A stretch of 9,921 nt of DNA from Patescibacteria group bacterium. Its GTDB lineage: Bacteria > Patescibacteriota > Minisyncoccia > Minisyncoccales > CG1-02-41-26. The notes under the pieces are model-generated. The model did not search any database and was not told the origin of the DNA. It worked only from the letters and a program-made list of their open reading frames with translations. Location: positions 1 through 9,921 of the forward strand of contig DYHM01000020.1 in assembly GCA_020724125.1 (NCBI GenBank), given 5' to 3'. Numbering within the stretch: the stretch's first letter is position 1; every line of letters starts with the position of its first letter. Shown here one piece after another: positions 1-5,684 of the stretch. The position numbers and the translations under genes were made by a program.

Positions 1-76
1 AAAGTTCAAAGTTAAACTAAAAATTAAAAACGAAAAACACTAATTAAAGTTCAAAGTTAAAAGTTCAAAGTTAATA
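1..76. repeat. AGTTCAAAGTTAA-type spacer repeat (copy 1)
   Basis: Copies of the motif AGTTCAAAGTTAA lie at the left edge of the window (about 3-15) and as two adjacent copies at about 49-74. The same family returns at 5554-5588 and, inverted, at 7856-7904. The stretch covers the short space downstream of secE, where nusG often follows in bacteria; no nusG is visible because the window ends. The sequence is AT-only apart from the G and C of the motif, has no coding potential, and looks like a dispersed spacer repeat. Function is unknown. Confidence 0.7.
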
Positions 77-79
77 AGT

Positions 80-277
80 CTAAAAATAGAAAAAACGTGA
101 AAGGATTTTAAAAAATAAAAAATCTAAAAACCCCAAAATTAAAGCTGTCACCAAAGAAATTCCCAATACAATTAAGGTATAATCGAAAGCTTGCTTTCGT
201 AAGGGCCAATCAATTTTTTTAACCTGAACTCCAACTTCTTTTAAGAAAACAAAAATTCTTTCAAAATTTTTTTTCAT
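80..277 (-). CDS. secE: Preprotein translocase subunit SecE
   Basis: The 65-residue protein has the layout of short bacterial SecE. An amphipathic N-terminal helix is followed by the conserved stretch around W24-P25 (VKKIDWPLRKQ) and then one membrane helix at about residues 33-56 (YTLIVLGISLVTALILGFLDFLFF). SecE clamps SecY in the inner-membrane SecYEG channel and is essential for export, which the signal-peptide proteins further right would need. The length is normal for the single-helix form. The ATG at 275-277 is the only sensible start; there is no clear Shine-Dalgarno sequence at normal spacing. The stop is TAG. A strong promoter lies at 320-347, with a small GC hairpin between promoter and start. 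The usual partner nusG would be beyond the left edge. Identification rests on the WP motif plus topology. Confidence 0.88.
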   Translation of the reverse strand: MKKNFERIFVFLKEVGVQVKKIDWPLRKQAFDYTLIVLGISLVTALILGFLDFLFFKILSRFFYF

Positions 278-284
278 CTTTTTT

Positions 285-302
285 AAAAAAGCCCCCTGGG
301 GC
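285..302 (-). promoter_or_regulatory. GC hairpin plus T6 in the secE leader
   Basis: Read on the minus strand, the bases form GCCC-CAGG-GGGC, a 4-5 bp all-GC stem, followed directly by TTTTTT. This is the shape of a very short intrinsic terminator. It lies between the predicted secE transcription start (about 313) and the secE ATG (277), only 8 bases before the start codon. It could act as an attenuator, as the end of an upstream transcript, or as a structure sequestering the G-rich stretch. The short stem keeps confidence low. Confidence 0.4.
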
Positions 303-319
303 CTTAATTTCTTTATTAA

Positions 320-347
320 ATTCTATCAAATCTCATCTCAATGTCAA
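320..347 (-). promoter_or_regulatory. Sigma70-type promoter for secE
   Basis: On the minus strand a perfect -35 box TTGACA (342-347) is followed by a 16-base spacer and a -10 box TAGAAT (320-325), one mismatch from TATAAT. Transcription would start near 313, giving a leader of about 35 bases before the secE ATG. It is the best promoter match I see in the window and is well placed. Confidence 0.6.
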
Positions 348-378
348 GCGACAAAAAAAACATCAAGGCAATCCAAAA

Positions 379-400
379 ATGTCATAACAATGTCATAACA
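379..400. repeat. 11-base tandem repeat ATGTCATAACA x2
   Basis: Two perfect head-to-tail copies of ATGTCATAACA lie at 379-389 and 390-400, about 30 bases upstream of the secE -35 box. The spacing of one helical turn would suit a regulator binding site, but two copies of a short AT-rich word could also be chance slippage. Confidence 0.5.
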
Positions 401-435
401 ACGAACAAAATAAAAATTTCACTTTCCGATCTCTA

Positions 436-475
436 AAATTAGGCGCTTTGGAAAAAAATTAGGCGCTTTGGAAAA
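436..475. repeat. 20-base tandem repeat with GGCGCTTTGGA core
   Basis: Two perfect 20-base units (AAATTAGGCGCTTTGGAAAA) lie at 436-455 and 456-475. The GC-rich core GGCGCTTTGGA stands out from the AT-rich surroundings. It recurs exactly, in inverted orientation, at 1808-1818 in the holB/polX spacer. This suggests a dispersed element rather than a simple local duplication. Confidence 0.65.
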
Positions 476-520
476 ATTTAACTAAAAACAGACCACACCT
501 TTATTAAAATAAGCATAATT

Positions 521-550
521 GTAGAATTACTGCGATCGCCTTAATTCTAC
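521..550. repeat. 30-base near-perfect palindrome
   Basis: Arms GTAGAATTA (521-529) and TAATTCTAC (542-550) are perfect reverse complements. Between them lies a second perfect palindrome, GCGATCGC (532-539), on the same axis. Only the two flanking dinucleotides (CT at 530-531 and CT at 540-541) break the symmetry, so 26 of 30 positions are dyad-symmetric. There is no T-run, so it does not look like an intrinsic terminator. A protein-binding dyad site or a cruciform is possible; the role is unknown. Confidence 0.65.
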
Positions 551-699
551 GATATTATAAATTAGGATATCTGAATAGAATATTAAAAAATAGAATCTCA
601 AAAAAACTAACTATTTTAATAAATCTTAACCGTCCACAAAGTCGAAATTTTGAAAACAATAAAATTAGTTTTATAGGGTTATTTAAATTCTAACCGGGA

Positions 700-1692
700 T
701 TAATTTGGTTCTAAATTTAGAAACAAATTTTCCAAGGATAATCTGAGATTAACATTAGTTTGGGAAATTAAATTTTTTAATGTTTGAATATTTTCTAAAT
801 TTTTTTTGAGTTTTTTGTAAGAATAATTTTCTATTGTCCTTGCGTTAAATAAATCTAAAATTTCATTTTTTAATCCCGTTTTTTTTAATAAAATCAATCT
901 TAAATAATTTTCCAAGCCATCTAAAAACTCATTCATTTCTTTTAGGGAAATTTCCTTCCCAAAAAATTTTGGAATGAAAATGAATTTTTCAAAAAGTTCA
1001 GCTCTTAAAATTTTTTCCGCTTCTTGAAAAACCTTAAGGGTTTGAGAAATTTTTTCAGGGTTTTCTAAAAAATCCATAATTTGTTTTGGTCTTCCTTGTG
1101 AAAGAAAAAAAATCCTTCTTAATTCTGTTTCTGAAATTTCCCTTTTTACTTCTCCTGAAATTTCTGAAAAAGAAACAGGAAAAAATTTTAAAATCTGACA
1201 GCGAGAACGAATGGTTGAAAATAATCTTTCTAATCGGGAAGCAATAAGAAACAATAAAACTTGACCCCTTGGTTCTTCTAATGTCTTTAAAAGACAATTT
1301 TGGGCTTCGGAATTCAAGCTTTCTGCTTGGTCAATAATAGCTGTCTTAAAATATCCCGTTCGAGGTCTCAACATTAAAAACTCTTGCAAGTTCTTAATCT
1401 GATTAATCTGAATTTCTTTTTCTTCCGGCGCTAAAAAAAATAAATTGGGGTCTCGGCTTTTTTCAATCGCTTTACAGGATAGACAGGATTGACAGGGAAT
1501 AAATTCTTTCTCTTCGACTTTATTGCTTCGGAGCTGATTATTTTGACAATTTAAGAGTTTAATAAATTCTAAAGCTGCTTTTTTCTTGCCTAATTTTTCT
1601 TGACCCCAAAAAATCATCGCGTGAGGAATCCTTTGGTTTTTAATTAACCGAACAAGAAAGCGCCATTGAGTTTTATGACCAATTAGAAACAT
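700..1692 (-). CDS. holB: DNA polymerase III subunit delta-prime
   Basis: The 330-residue AAA+ clamp-loader subunit is recognised from its ordered motifs. The N-terminal RIPHAMIFWG leads into a degenerate P-loop (GQEKLGKKK, 30-38). A zinc module uses C49, C67, C70 and C73. A Walker B-like strand TAIIDQAESL (117-126) is followed by LLKTLEEP (134-141) and the SRC motif (163-165). Delta-prime subunits usually do not hydrolyse ATP, and the P-loop here, with Lys in place of the final Ser/Thr, fits a structural role. With the delta and tau/gamma subunits it would load the sliding clamp during replication. The C-terminal 120 residues are lysine- and leucine-rich helices, as in the collar domain. The ATG at 1692 puts the conserved TrpArg and RIPHA segment at the usual distance from the N terminus. 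It is divergent from polX; a DnaX-type gene is excluded by length and by the degenerate P-loop. Confidence 0.9.
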   Translation of the reverse strand: MFLIGHKTQWRFLVRLIKNQRIPHAMIFWGQEKLGKKKAALEFIKLLNCQNNQLRSNKVEEKEFIPCQSCLSCKAIEKSRDPNLFFLAPEEKEIQINQIKNLQEFLMLRPRTGYFKTAIIDQAESLNSEAQNCLLKTLEEPRGQVLLFLIASRLERLFSTIRSRCQILKFFPVSFSEISGEVKREISETELRRIFFLSQGRPKQIMDFLENPEKISQTLKVFQEAEKILRAELFEKFIFIPKFFGKEISLKEMNEFLDGLENYLRLILLKKTGLKNEILDLFNARTIENYSYKKLKKNLENIQTLKNLISQTNVNLRLSLENLFLNLEPN

Positions 1693-1742
1693 ATTATTTT
1701 ATCTTAACAGGTTTTAACAAAAGATGAACGGTCAATGTTGAT

Positions 1743-1778
1743 ATATTAAGTTGATATTGTTAGTAATCAAAGTAAAAT
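1743..1778. promoter_or_regulatory. Possible overlapping divergent promoters, holB/polX
   Basis: On minus, TTGATT (1765-1770), a 16-base spacer and TAATAT (1743-1748) would start a holB transcript near 1736. On plus, TTGATA (1751-1756), a 16-base spacer and TAAAAT (1773-1778) would start a polX transcript near 1785. The two face-to-face promoters would overlap and exclude each other. Matches are moderate and the background is AT-rich, so this is a candidate only. Confidence 0.33.
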
Positions 1779-1794
1779 AGAGATAACGCAAATG

Positions 1795-1827
1795 AAACCC
1801 TCAACCGTCCAAAGCGCCGGGGGTTTT
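1795..1827. repeat. GC-rich hairpin element in the polX leader
   Basis: AAACCC (1795-1800) and CCG (1805-1807) can pair with CGG (1818-1820) and GGGTTT (1821-1826), giving a 9 bp stem with a 4-base bulge. The loop region carries TCCAAAGCGCC, the exact reverse complement of the core repeated at 443-453 and 463-473. It may be a dispersed REP-like hairpin. If transcribed from the predicted polX promoter it would lie in the leader, where it could also act as a weak terminator. Confidence 0.45.
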
Positions 1828-1837
1828 AAAAATAAAA

Positions 1838-1891
1838 AATTTTGAATTTTACATTGTTATTTTGATTTTTGATTTTTAAATTTTGAATTTT
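1838..1891. repeat. TTTTGAATTTT-type spacer repeat
   Basis: The run contains TTTTGAATTTT twice, with TTTTGATTTTTGATTTTT between them. Its reverse complement, AAAATTCAAAA, is the word that appears in frame inside polX at 3112-3150. It fills the last 60 bases before the polX start and probably represents a second low-complexity spacer family, distinct from the AGTTCAAAGTTAA family. Confidence 0.6.
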
Positions 1892-1905
1892 CCTTATTAT
1901 GGAAT

Positions 1906-3639
1906 ATGGAAAATCAAGGGATTGCTAATATCTTTTATGAACTGGCTGATTATTTAGAAATGGAGGAAATAAAATTTAAACCTTATGCTTATCAAAAAGC
2001 AGCTCTTAATGTTGAAGCGTTGGAACAAGATGTCAAGGAAATTTATGAAAAAGGCGGATTAAAAGCATTAGAAAAAATTCCCGGGGTTGGCAAAAATATT
2101 GCTGAAAAAATTGAAGAATATCTGAAAACCGGAAAGATAAAATATTACGAAGAATTTAAGAAAAAAATTCCCGTTGATATTAGAGAACTTTCCGCTATTG
2201 AAGGAATTGGTCCTAAAAAAATAAAAATTCTCTATCAAAAATTGGGAATTAAGAATTTAAAGGATTTAGAAAAAGCGGCTAAAGAACATAAAATCACTCA
2301 TCTTTTTGGTTTTGGCGAAAAAACAGAAAAAAATATATTAGACAGCGTCGCTTTTTTAAAAAAAAGCGCTACCAGATTTTTATTGGCAGATATTTTGCCA
2401 AAAGCAAAAAATGTTTGCGAAAAATTAAAAAATTTAAAAGAGGTTGATGAGGTTTCATTTGCCGGTTCTGTAAGACGAATGAAAGAAACTATCGGCGATA
2501 TTGATTTTTTGGTTATTTCCAAAAATCCTCAAAAAGTGATGGATTTTTTTTGTTCCTTGCCGGGAATAATCAAAATTTTGGCAAAGGGCTTAACAAAAGC
2601 GTCAATTAAAATGAAAGAGGGTTATGATATGGATATCAGGATTTTGCCGGAAAAATCATATGGAGCGGCTTTGCAATATTTTACCGGCTCAAAAGAGCAT
2701 AATATTATTTTAAGAAAAATCGCTATAAATAAAGGACTGAAACTTTCAGAATATGGGTTATTTAAGGGTCAAAAAATGATTGCTGGCGAAAACGAACAAG
2801 GAATTTACGAGGCATTGGGAATGAATTGGATTCCGCCAGAAATAAGAGAAAATCAAGGAGAGATTGAAGCGGCTTTGGCTCATAAATTGCCGAAACTTAT
2901 TGAATTAAAAGACATTAAAGGCGATTTGCATGTTCATTCGCATTGGAATATCGGCAAAAATCCAATAAAAAAAATTGAGGAATTAGCTGAAAAATCAATG
3001 AAAATGGGTTATCAATATTTAGGGATTTCCGACCATACTAAATTTTTAAAGATTGAACACGGATTAAACGAAAAAGAATTAGAAAATCAAAAAAAAGAAA
3101 TTGATAAAATCAATTCAAAATTCAAAACTCAAAATTCAAAATTAAAAATTTTGCAAGGTTGCGAGGTAAATATTTTGGCTGATGGCTCTATTGATATAAA
3201 AGATGAGACATTGGCAAAAATGGATTATGTTATTGCCGGCGTTCATTCTCAACTCAAAATGAAAAAGCAAAAAATGACGAACAGAATAATTAAAGCAATG
3301 CGCAATCCAAATATTGATGTTATTTCTCATCTTTTCGGCAGAATTATTTTTCAGCGCGATGAATGTAAAATTGATTTTGATAAAATTTTACGAGTAGCGA
3401 AAGAAACCAATACAATTTTAGAAATTAACGCTTGCCCTGTCAGATTGGACTTGAAAGATATTAATATTAAAAAAGCAAAGGAAATGGGAGTAAAAATGAT
3501 AATTGGCGCTGACGCGCATCAACTTGATCAATTAGGGTTTATGGAATTCGGCGTCAGTCAGGCCCGCCGCGGCTGGGCGGAAAAAAAAGATATTGTTAAT
3601 TGCAATCCATTAGAAAATTTGTTAAAATTCTTAAAATAA
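1906..3639 (+). CDS. polX: DNA polymerase/3'-5' exonuclease PolX
   Basis: The 577 residues match the usual length of bacterial PolX. Helix-hairpin-helix segments occur near the N terminus (IPGVGKNIAEKI, 58-69; IEGIGPKKIKIL, 98-109). The nucleotidyltransferase core has GSVRR (187-191), the metal-binding pair D198 and D200 in GDID, the third aspartate D243 in MDIR, and YFTGSKEHN (258-266). The C-terminal PHP phosphoesterase domain carries likely metal ligands: H342 and H344, D376-H377, E420, H447, H475, and D536 with H538. The family fills short gaps in base-excision repair and trims 3' ends through the PHP domain. The ATG at 1906 opens directly into the conserved N-terminal helix; no strong Shine-Dalgarno sequence is seen. 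Residues 404-414 (SKFKTQNSKLK) are encoded by spacer-repeat-like DNA, in a loop between PHP motifs where an insertion should be tolerated. The membrane protein gene follows 5 bases later. Confidence 0.94.
   Translation: MENQGIANIFYELADYLEMEEIKFKPYAYQKAALNVEALEQDVKEIYEKGGLKALEKIPGVGKNIAEKIEEYLKTGKIKYYEEFKKKIPVDIRELSAIEGIGPKKIKILYQKLGIKNLKDLEKAAKEHKITHLFGFGEKTEKNILDSVAFLKKSATRFLLADILPKAKNVCEKLKNLKEVDEVSFAGSVRRMKETIGDIDFLVISKNPQKVMDFFCSLPGIIKILAKGLTKASIKMKEGYDMDIRILPEKSYGAALQYFTGSKEHNIILRKIAINKGLKLSEYGLFKGQKMIAGENEQGIYEALGMNWIPPEIRENQGEIEAALAHKLPKLIELKDIKGDLHVHSHWNIGKNPIKKIEELAEKSMKMGYQYLGISDHTKFLKIEHGLNEKELENQKKEIDKINSKFKTQNSKLKILQGCEVNILADGSIDIKDETLAKMDYVIAGVHSQLKMKKQKMTNRIIKAMRNPNIDVISHLFGRIIFQRDECKIDFDKILRVAKETNTILEINACPVRLDLKDINIKKAKEMGVKMIIGADAHQLDQLGFMEFGVSQARRGWAEKKDIVNCNPLENLLKFLK
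3112..3150 (+). repeat. Spacer repeat in frame inside polX
   Basis: The bases read as repeats of AATTCAAAA with one variant (ACTCAAAA), encoding SKFKTQNSKLK at residues 404-414. The same word, inverted, fills the spacer before polX (1838-1891). The site sits between the SDH motif and the GCEV motif of the PHP domain. Relative to typical PolX proteins the loop looks a few residues longer (judged from memory of the family, not an alignment). Confidence 0.6.
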
Positions 3640-3644
3640 AAACT

Positions 3645-4424
3645 ATGGAAAACCAAAATCAATTTGTTTCGTCCCAAACTTCATCTTTGCCTGGTTTTGG
3701 CAAATTATTAAAAAATACCTGCCAGATTTTTAAACAAAGATTTTGGACTTTTGTGGGTATTTTGGCTCTGCCCTTTTTTGTCTCATTGGGACTGATATAC
3801 ATTTTGCCGTCGGTTTATTTTCTTCCCGCAACGGCTTTATTTATTAAAATTCTTTTGGTAATTATTTCTGTTATTTTTCTTATTATTATTAGCGCTTGGT
3901 CTTATGTTGCTTTGCTTTTTGCTATTAAACAAAGAGAGACAGGGATTGGAATTAGAGAATGTTTCAAAAAAGGTTGGCGAAAAATAATTTCTTTTATTTG
4001 GATTTCTTTTTTGGAGGTGATCATTGTTTTTGGAGGATTTTTGCTTTTAATTATTCCAGGAATTATTTTTTCTATTTGGTTTAGTTTGGCAAAATATATT
4101 TTAGTTTCAGAAGACCAAAGGGGAATGAAGGCTCTTTTAAAAAGTAAACAATTGATTAAAGGAAATTGGTGGCCAGTTGCCTGGAGATTTTTATTAATGG
4201 GTTTAATTATGACAATAATTTCTTCAATTCTTCTTTATGGCGGCAATTATATTTTAACTTTTTGGGAAATTTCAACGGGAAAGAAACTTGGTTTAGGCGA
4301 TATTTCCAGCTTTGTTTTAAGTCCTTTTATGGTTATTTTTGGCTATTTAATTTATGAAGGTTTGAAAATACAAAAACAGGGTTTTTTGGCGGAGGGCGAC
4401 CCTCCGCCAAATTTATCAATTTAA
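3645..4424 (+). CDS. Multi-pass membrane protein, function unknown
   Basis: This is a 259-residue protein with about five or six membrane helices (roughly 34-58, 65-95, 115-145 as one or two, 178-202 and 222-242). The central stretch LLLIIPGIIFSIWFSLAKYI, followed by a short charged loop with EDQRGMKALLKSKQLIKGNWW, resembles the DUF975/GPDPase-membrane-domain type of integral protein, where a PGI turn precedes a helix and a KS...KG.W loop. That assignment is by pattern only. The ATG at 3645 is preferred over the TTG at 3600 because the latter lies inside polX and adds a charged tail with no family-like features. It is 5 bases downstream of polX and probably co-transcribed. The last residues (AEGDPPPNLSI) are encoded by a perfect hairpin, so the tail may be acquired sequence. 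Confidence 0.75.
   Translation: MENQNQFVSSQTSSLPGFGKLLKNTCQIFKQRFWTFVGILALPFFVSLGLIYILPSVYFLPATALFIKILLVIISVIFLIIISAWSYVALLFAIKQRETGIGIRECFKKGWRKIISFIWISFLEVIIVFGGFLLLIIPGIIFSIWFSLAKYILVSEDQRGMKALLKSKQLIKGNWWPVAWRFLLMGLIMTIISSILLYGGNYILTFWEISTGKKLGLGDISSFVLSPFMVIFGYLIYEGLKIQKQGFLAEGDPPPNLSI
4385..4411 (+). terminator. 12-bp perfect hairpin overlapping a gene end
   Basis: Arms at 4385-4396 (TTTGGCGGAGGG) and 4400-4411 (CCCTCCGCCAAA) are perfect reverse complements around a CGA loop. The stem lies inside the last codons of the membrane protein gene, 11 bases before its stop. The following bases are T-containing (ATTTATCAATTT) but not a clean T-run. It may be a terminator, an mRNA 3' stabiliser, or a REP-like element that has replaced the original gene end. 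Confidence 0.5.
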
Positions 4425-4465
4425 AACCCCGGCGCCTTGGCGGCCGCGATTGGGAGGTTTATTTT
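4424..4465. terminator. Possible bidirectional terminator
   Basis: AAACC-CC (4424-4430) can pair with GG-A-GGTTT (4453-4460), with a one-base bulge, enclosing a very GC-rich middle (GGCGCC...GGCGGCCGCG). Plus-strand transcripts would end in TTTATTTT and minus-strand ones in TTTT. It lies in the 61-base gap between two convergent genes, where a shared terminator is expected. The pairing is imperfect. Confidence 0.38.
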
Positions 4466-4485
4466 GTTAGTCAAATTTATATGAA

Positions 4486-5553
4486 TCAGGCGCTGTGCTT
4501 GATTTGAAGGACATCTCCGTCTTGGACAATATATTCTTTGCCTTCAGTCCGAATTAAACCTTTTTCGCGAGCGCGCGCAAATCCCTGGGCGTCAATTAAG
4601 TCCTCCCAATTTATTACTTCCGCTTTGATAAAGTTTTTTTCAAAATCGCTATGAATGATTCCGCCGGCTTGCGGCGCTTTTGTCCTTTTTTTAATTGTCC
4701 AGGCGCGGACTTCATTTGAAAGGATTGTTAAAAAAGTTATCAATCCCAGCGCTTCGTATGATTTTTTTATTAAAATGTCCAATTTACCATCCAAGGGCAA
4801 GTCCAAATCTTCCCTTTCTTCTCTTGAAAATCCAACGTTTTCAAATTCATCAGCCAGATCTATAATTAAAAATAGATAATTATTGTTTTTAAATTTTTCA
4901 ATAACACTGGTCGGCGCTTCCTCAATTTTGCCGTTAAGCAGATAAATTCTTGGCTTTATAGTTAAAAGTTGGCAGTTATTGATTATTTTTTTCTCGTCTT
5001 CGGAAAAGTTTTGTTCAGCCAGAATTTTTCCCTGCTCTAATAAACCCTTTACTTTTTTTATTGTTTCAAATTCTTTGATTGATTCCTTTCGTCCTGTTTT
5101 GATTTCGCTTTCCAACGCATTAAATCTTTTTTCAATTGTTTCTAAATCCTTTAAAGTTAATTCTGTGTCTAAAATATCTTTCTCATAAAAAGGATCAATT
5201 TTAGATTGGGTATTGATGATTTTGTCATTTAAAAAAATTCGCAAAACGTAAAGGATTGCGTCGGTTTCGCGGATATTCGCCAGAAATTTATTGCCCAAAC
5301 CCTCGCCTTTGTTAGCGCCAGCAACTAATCCAGCAATATCAACAAATTCAATCGTGGTATAAATTTTTTTGGCTGATTTGGTTAATTCTGCTAATTTATC
5401 AACCCGTTCATCCGGCACGGCAACAACTCCAATGTTGGGGTCAATAGTGCAAAAAGGATAATTATCTCTATTGACTTGTTTTTTCGTTATTGTTTCAAAT
5501 AAGGTTGATTTGCCAACATTGGGCAAACCAACAATTCCAATAGAGAGAGACAT
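4486..5553 (-). CDS. ychF: Redox-regulated ATPase/GTPase YchF (OLA1)
   Basis: The 355-residue protein has the full YchF layout. The G1 motif is GLPNVGKST (9-17), followed by NYPFCTIDPN (31-40) and VPDERVDKL (46-54). The G3 motif is DIAGLV (72-77), with KGEGLGNKFL just after. The coiled-coil insert lies in the middle and LLNGKIEE stands near the G4 position. The C-terminal TGS domain carries RAWTIKKRTKAPQAGGIIHSDFEK-type sequence. Family members bind ribosomes and prefer ATP over GTP because G4 is altered; here the usual NxxE-like box is replaced by NGKIEE, so specificity cannot be read with confidence. The length is close to the normal 360 or so. The ATG at 5553 opens directly into the beta strand before G1. 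No Shine-Dalgarno sequence is present: the bases before the start belong to an AGTTCAAAGTTAA-type repeat. The gene ends in TGA. Confidence 0.94.
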   Translation of the reverse strand: MSLSIGIVGLPNVGKSTLFETITKKQVNRDNYPFCTIDPNIGVVAVPDERVDKLAELTKSAKKIYTTIEFVDIAGLVAGANKGEGLGNKFLANIRETDAILYVLRIFLNDKIINTQSKIDPFYEKDILDTELTLKDLETIEKRFNALESEIKTGRKESIKEFETIKKVKGLLEQGKILAEQNFSEDEKKIINNCQLLTIKPRIYLLNGKIEEAPTSVIEKFKNNNYLFLIIDLADEFENVGFSREEREDLDLPLDGKLDILIKKSYEALGLITFLTILSNEVRAWTIKKRTKAPQAGGIIHSDFEKNFIKAEVINWEDLIDAQGFARAREKGLIRTEGKEYIVQDGDVLQIKHSA

Positions 5554-5588
5554 AAAATAAGTTCAAAGTTCAAAGTTAAAAGTTAAAA
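5554..5588 (+). repeat. Left arm of a 31-base inverted repeat
   Basis: Bases 5554-5584 are AGTTCAAAGTTAA-type sequence and are the exact reverse complement of 7874-7904. The arm begins at the first base upstream of the ychF ATG and abuts the purine-rich array that starts at 5589. The arm is AT-rich and low in complexity, but 31 matching bases at both outer edges of one gene is more than a motif match. Confidence 0.75.
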
Positions 5589-5681
5589 ATGGAAGAAATG
5601 GGCGAAATGGGAGAAAAGGGCAAAAAGGGTGAAATGGGTGAAATAGGGAAAAAATGAGTGAAAAGGGAAGAAGGGTGAAAG
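5589..5681 (+). repeat. Purine-rich 9-base array, copy 1
   Basis: About ten imperfect units of the form ATGGGNGAA (G-rich on plus) fill the gap between the pilin-like gene and ychF. Units keep a strict 9-base phase from 5589 to about 5654 and become irregular after that. Regularly spaced GGG tracts meet the loose G-quadruplex pattern. Both flanking genes are transcribed from the minus strand, so RNA across the array would be pyrimidine-rich. Confidence 0.85.
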
Positions 5682-5684
5682 TAG

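Larger units (their letters stand above)
303..699. other. Gene-free spacer between secE and holB
   Basis: No convincing ORF, tRNA or rRNA is visible on either strand. The stretch holds the secE promoter, the 11-base and 20-base tandem repeats, the 521-550 palindrome and a partial match to another spacer element (AACCGTCCACAAAG near 628, compare AACCGTCCAAAG at 1803). Just beyond the holB stop on the minus strand is an AT-only hairpin (ATAAAA/TTTTAT arms at 659-664 and 669-674) with a T-rich tail. It might serve as a weak terminator for holB. Confidence 0.6.

Noticed and set aside
303..699. tRNA gene in the secE upstream region
   Set aside because: No T-arm GTTCRA motif with matching acceptor and anticodon stems could be found on either strand.
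3600..3644. TTG start for the membrane protein, adding 15 residues
   Set aside because: It overlaps the end of polX and the added lysine-rich tail is just polX sequence in another frame; the ATG at 3645 sits 5 bases after the polX stop.
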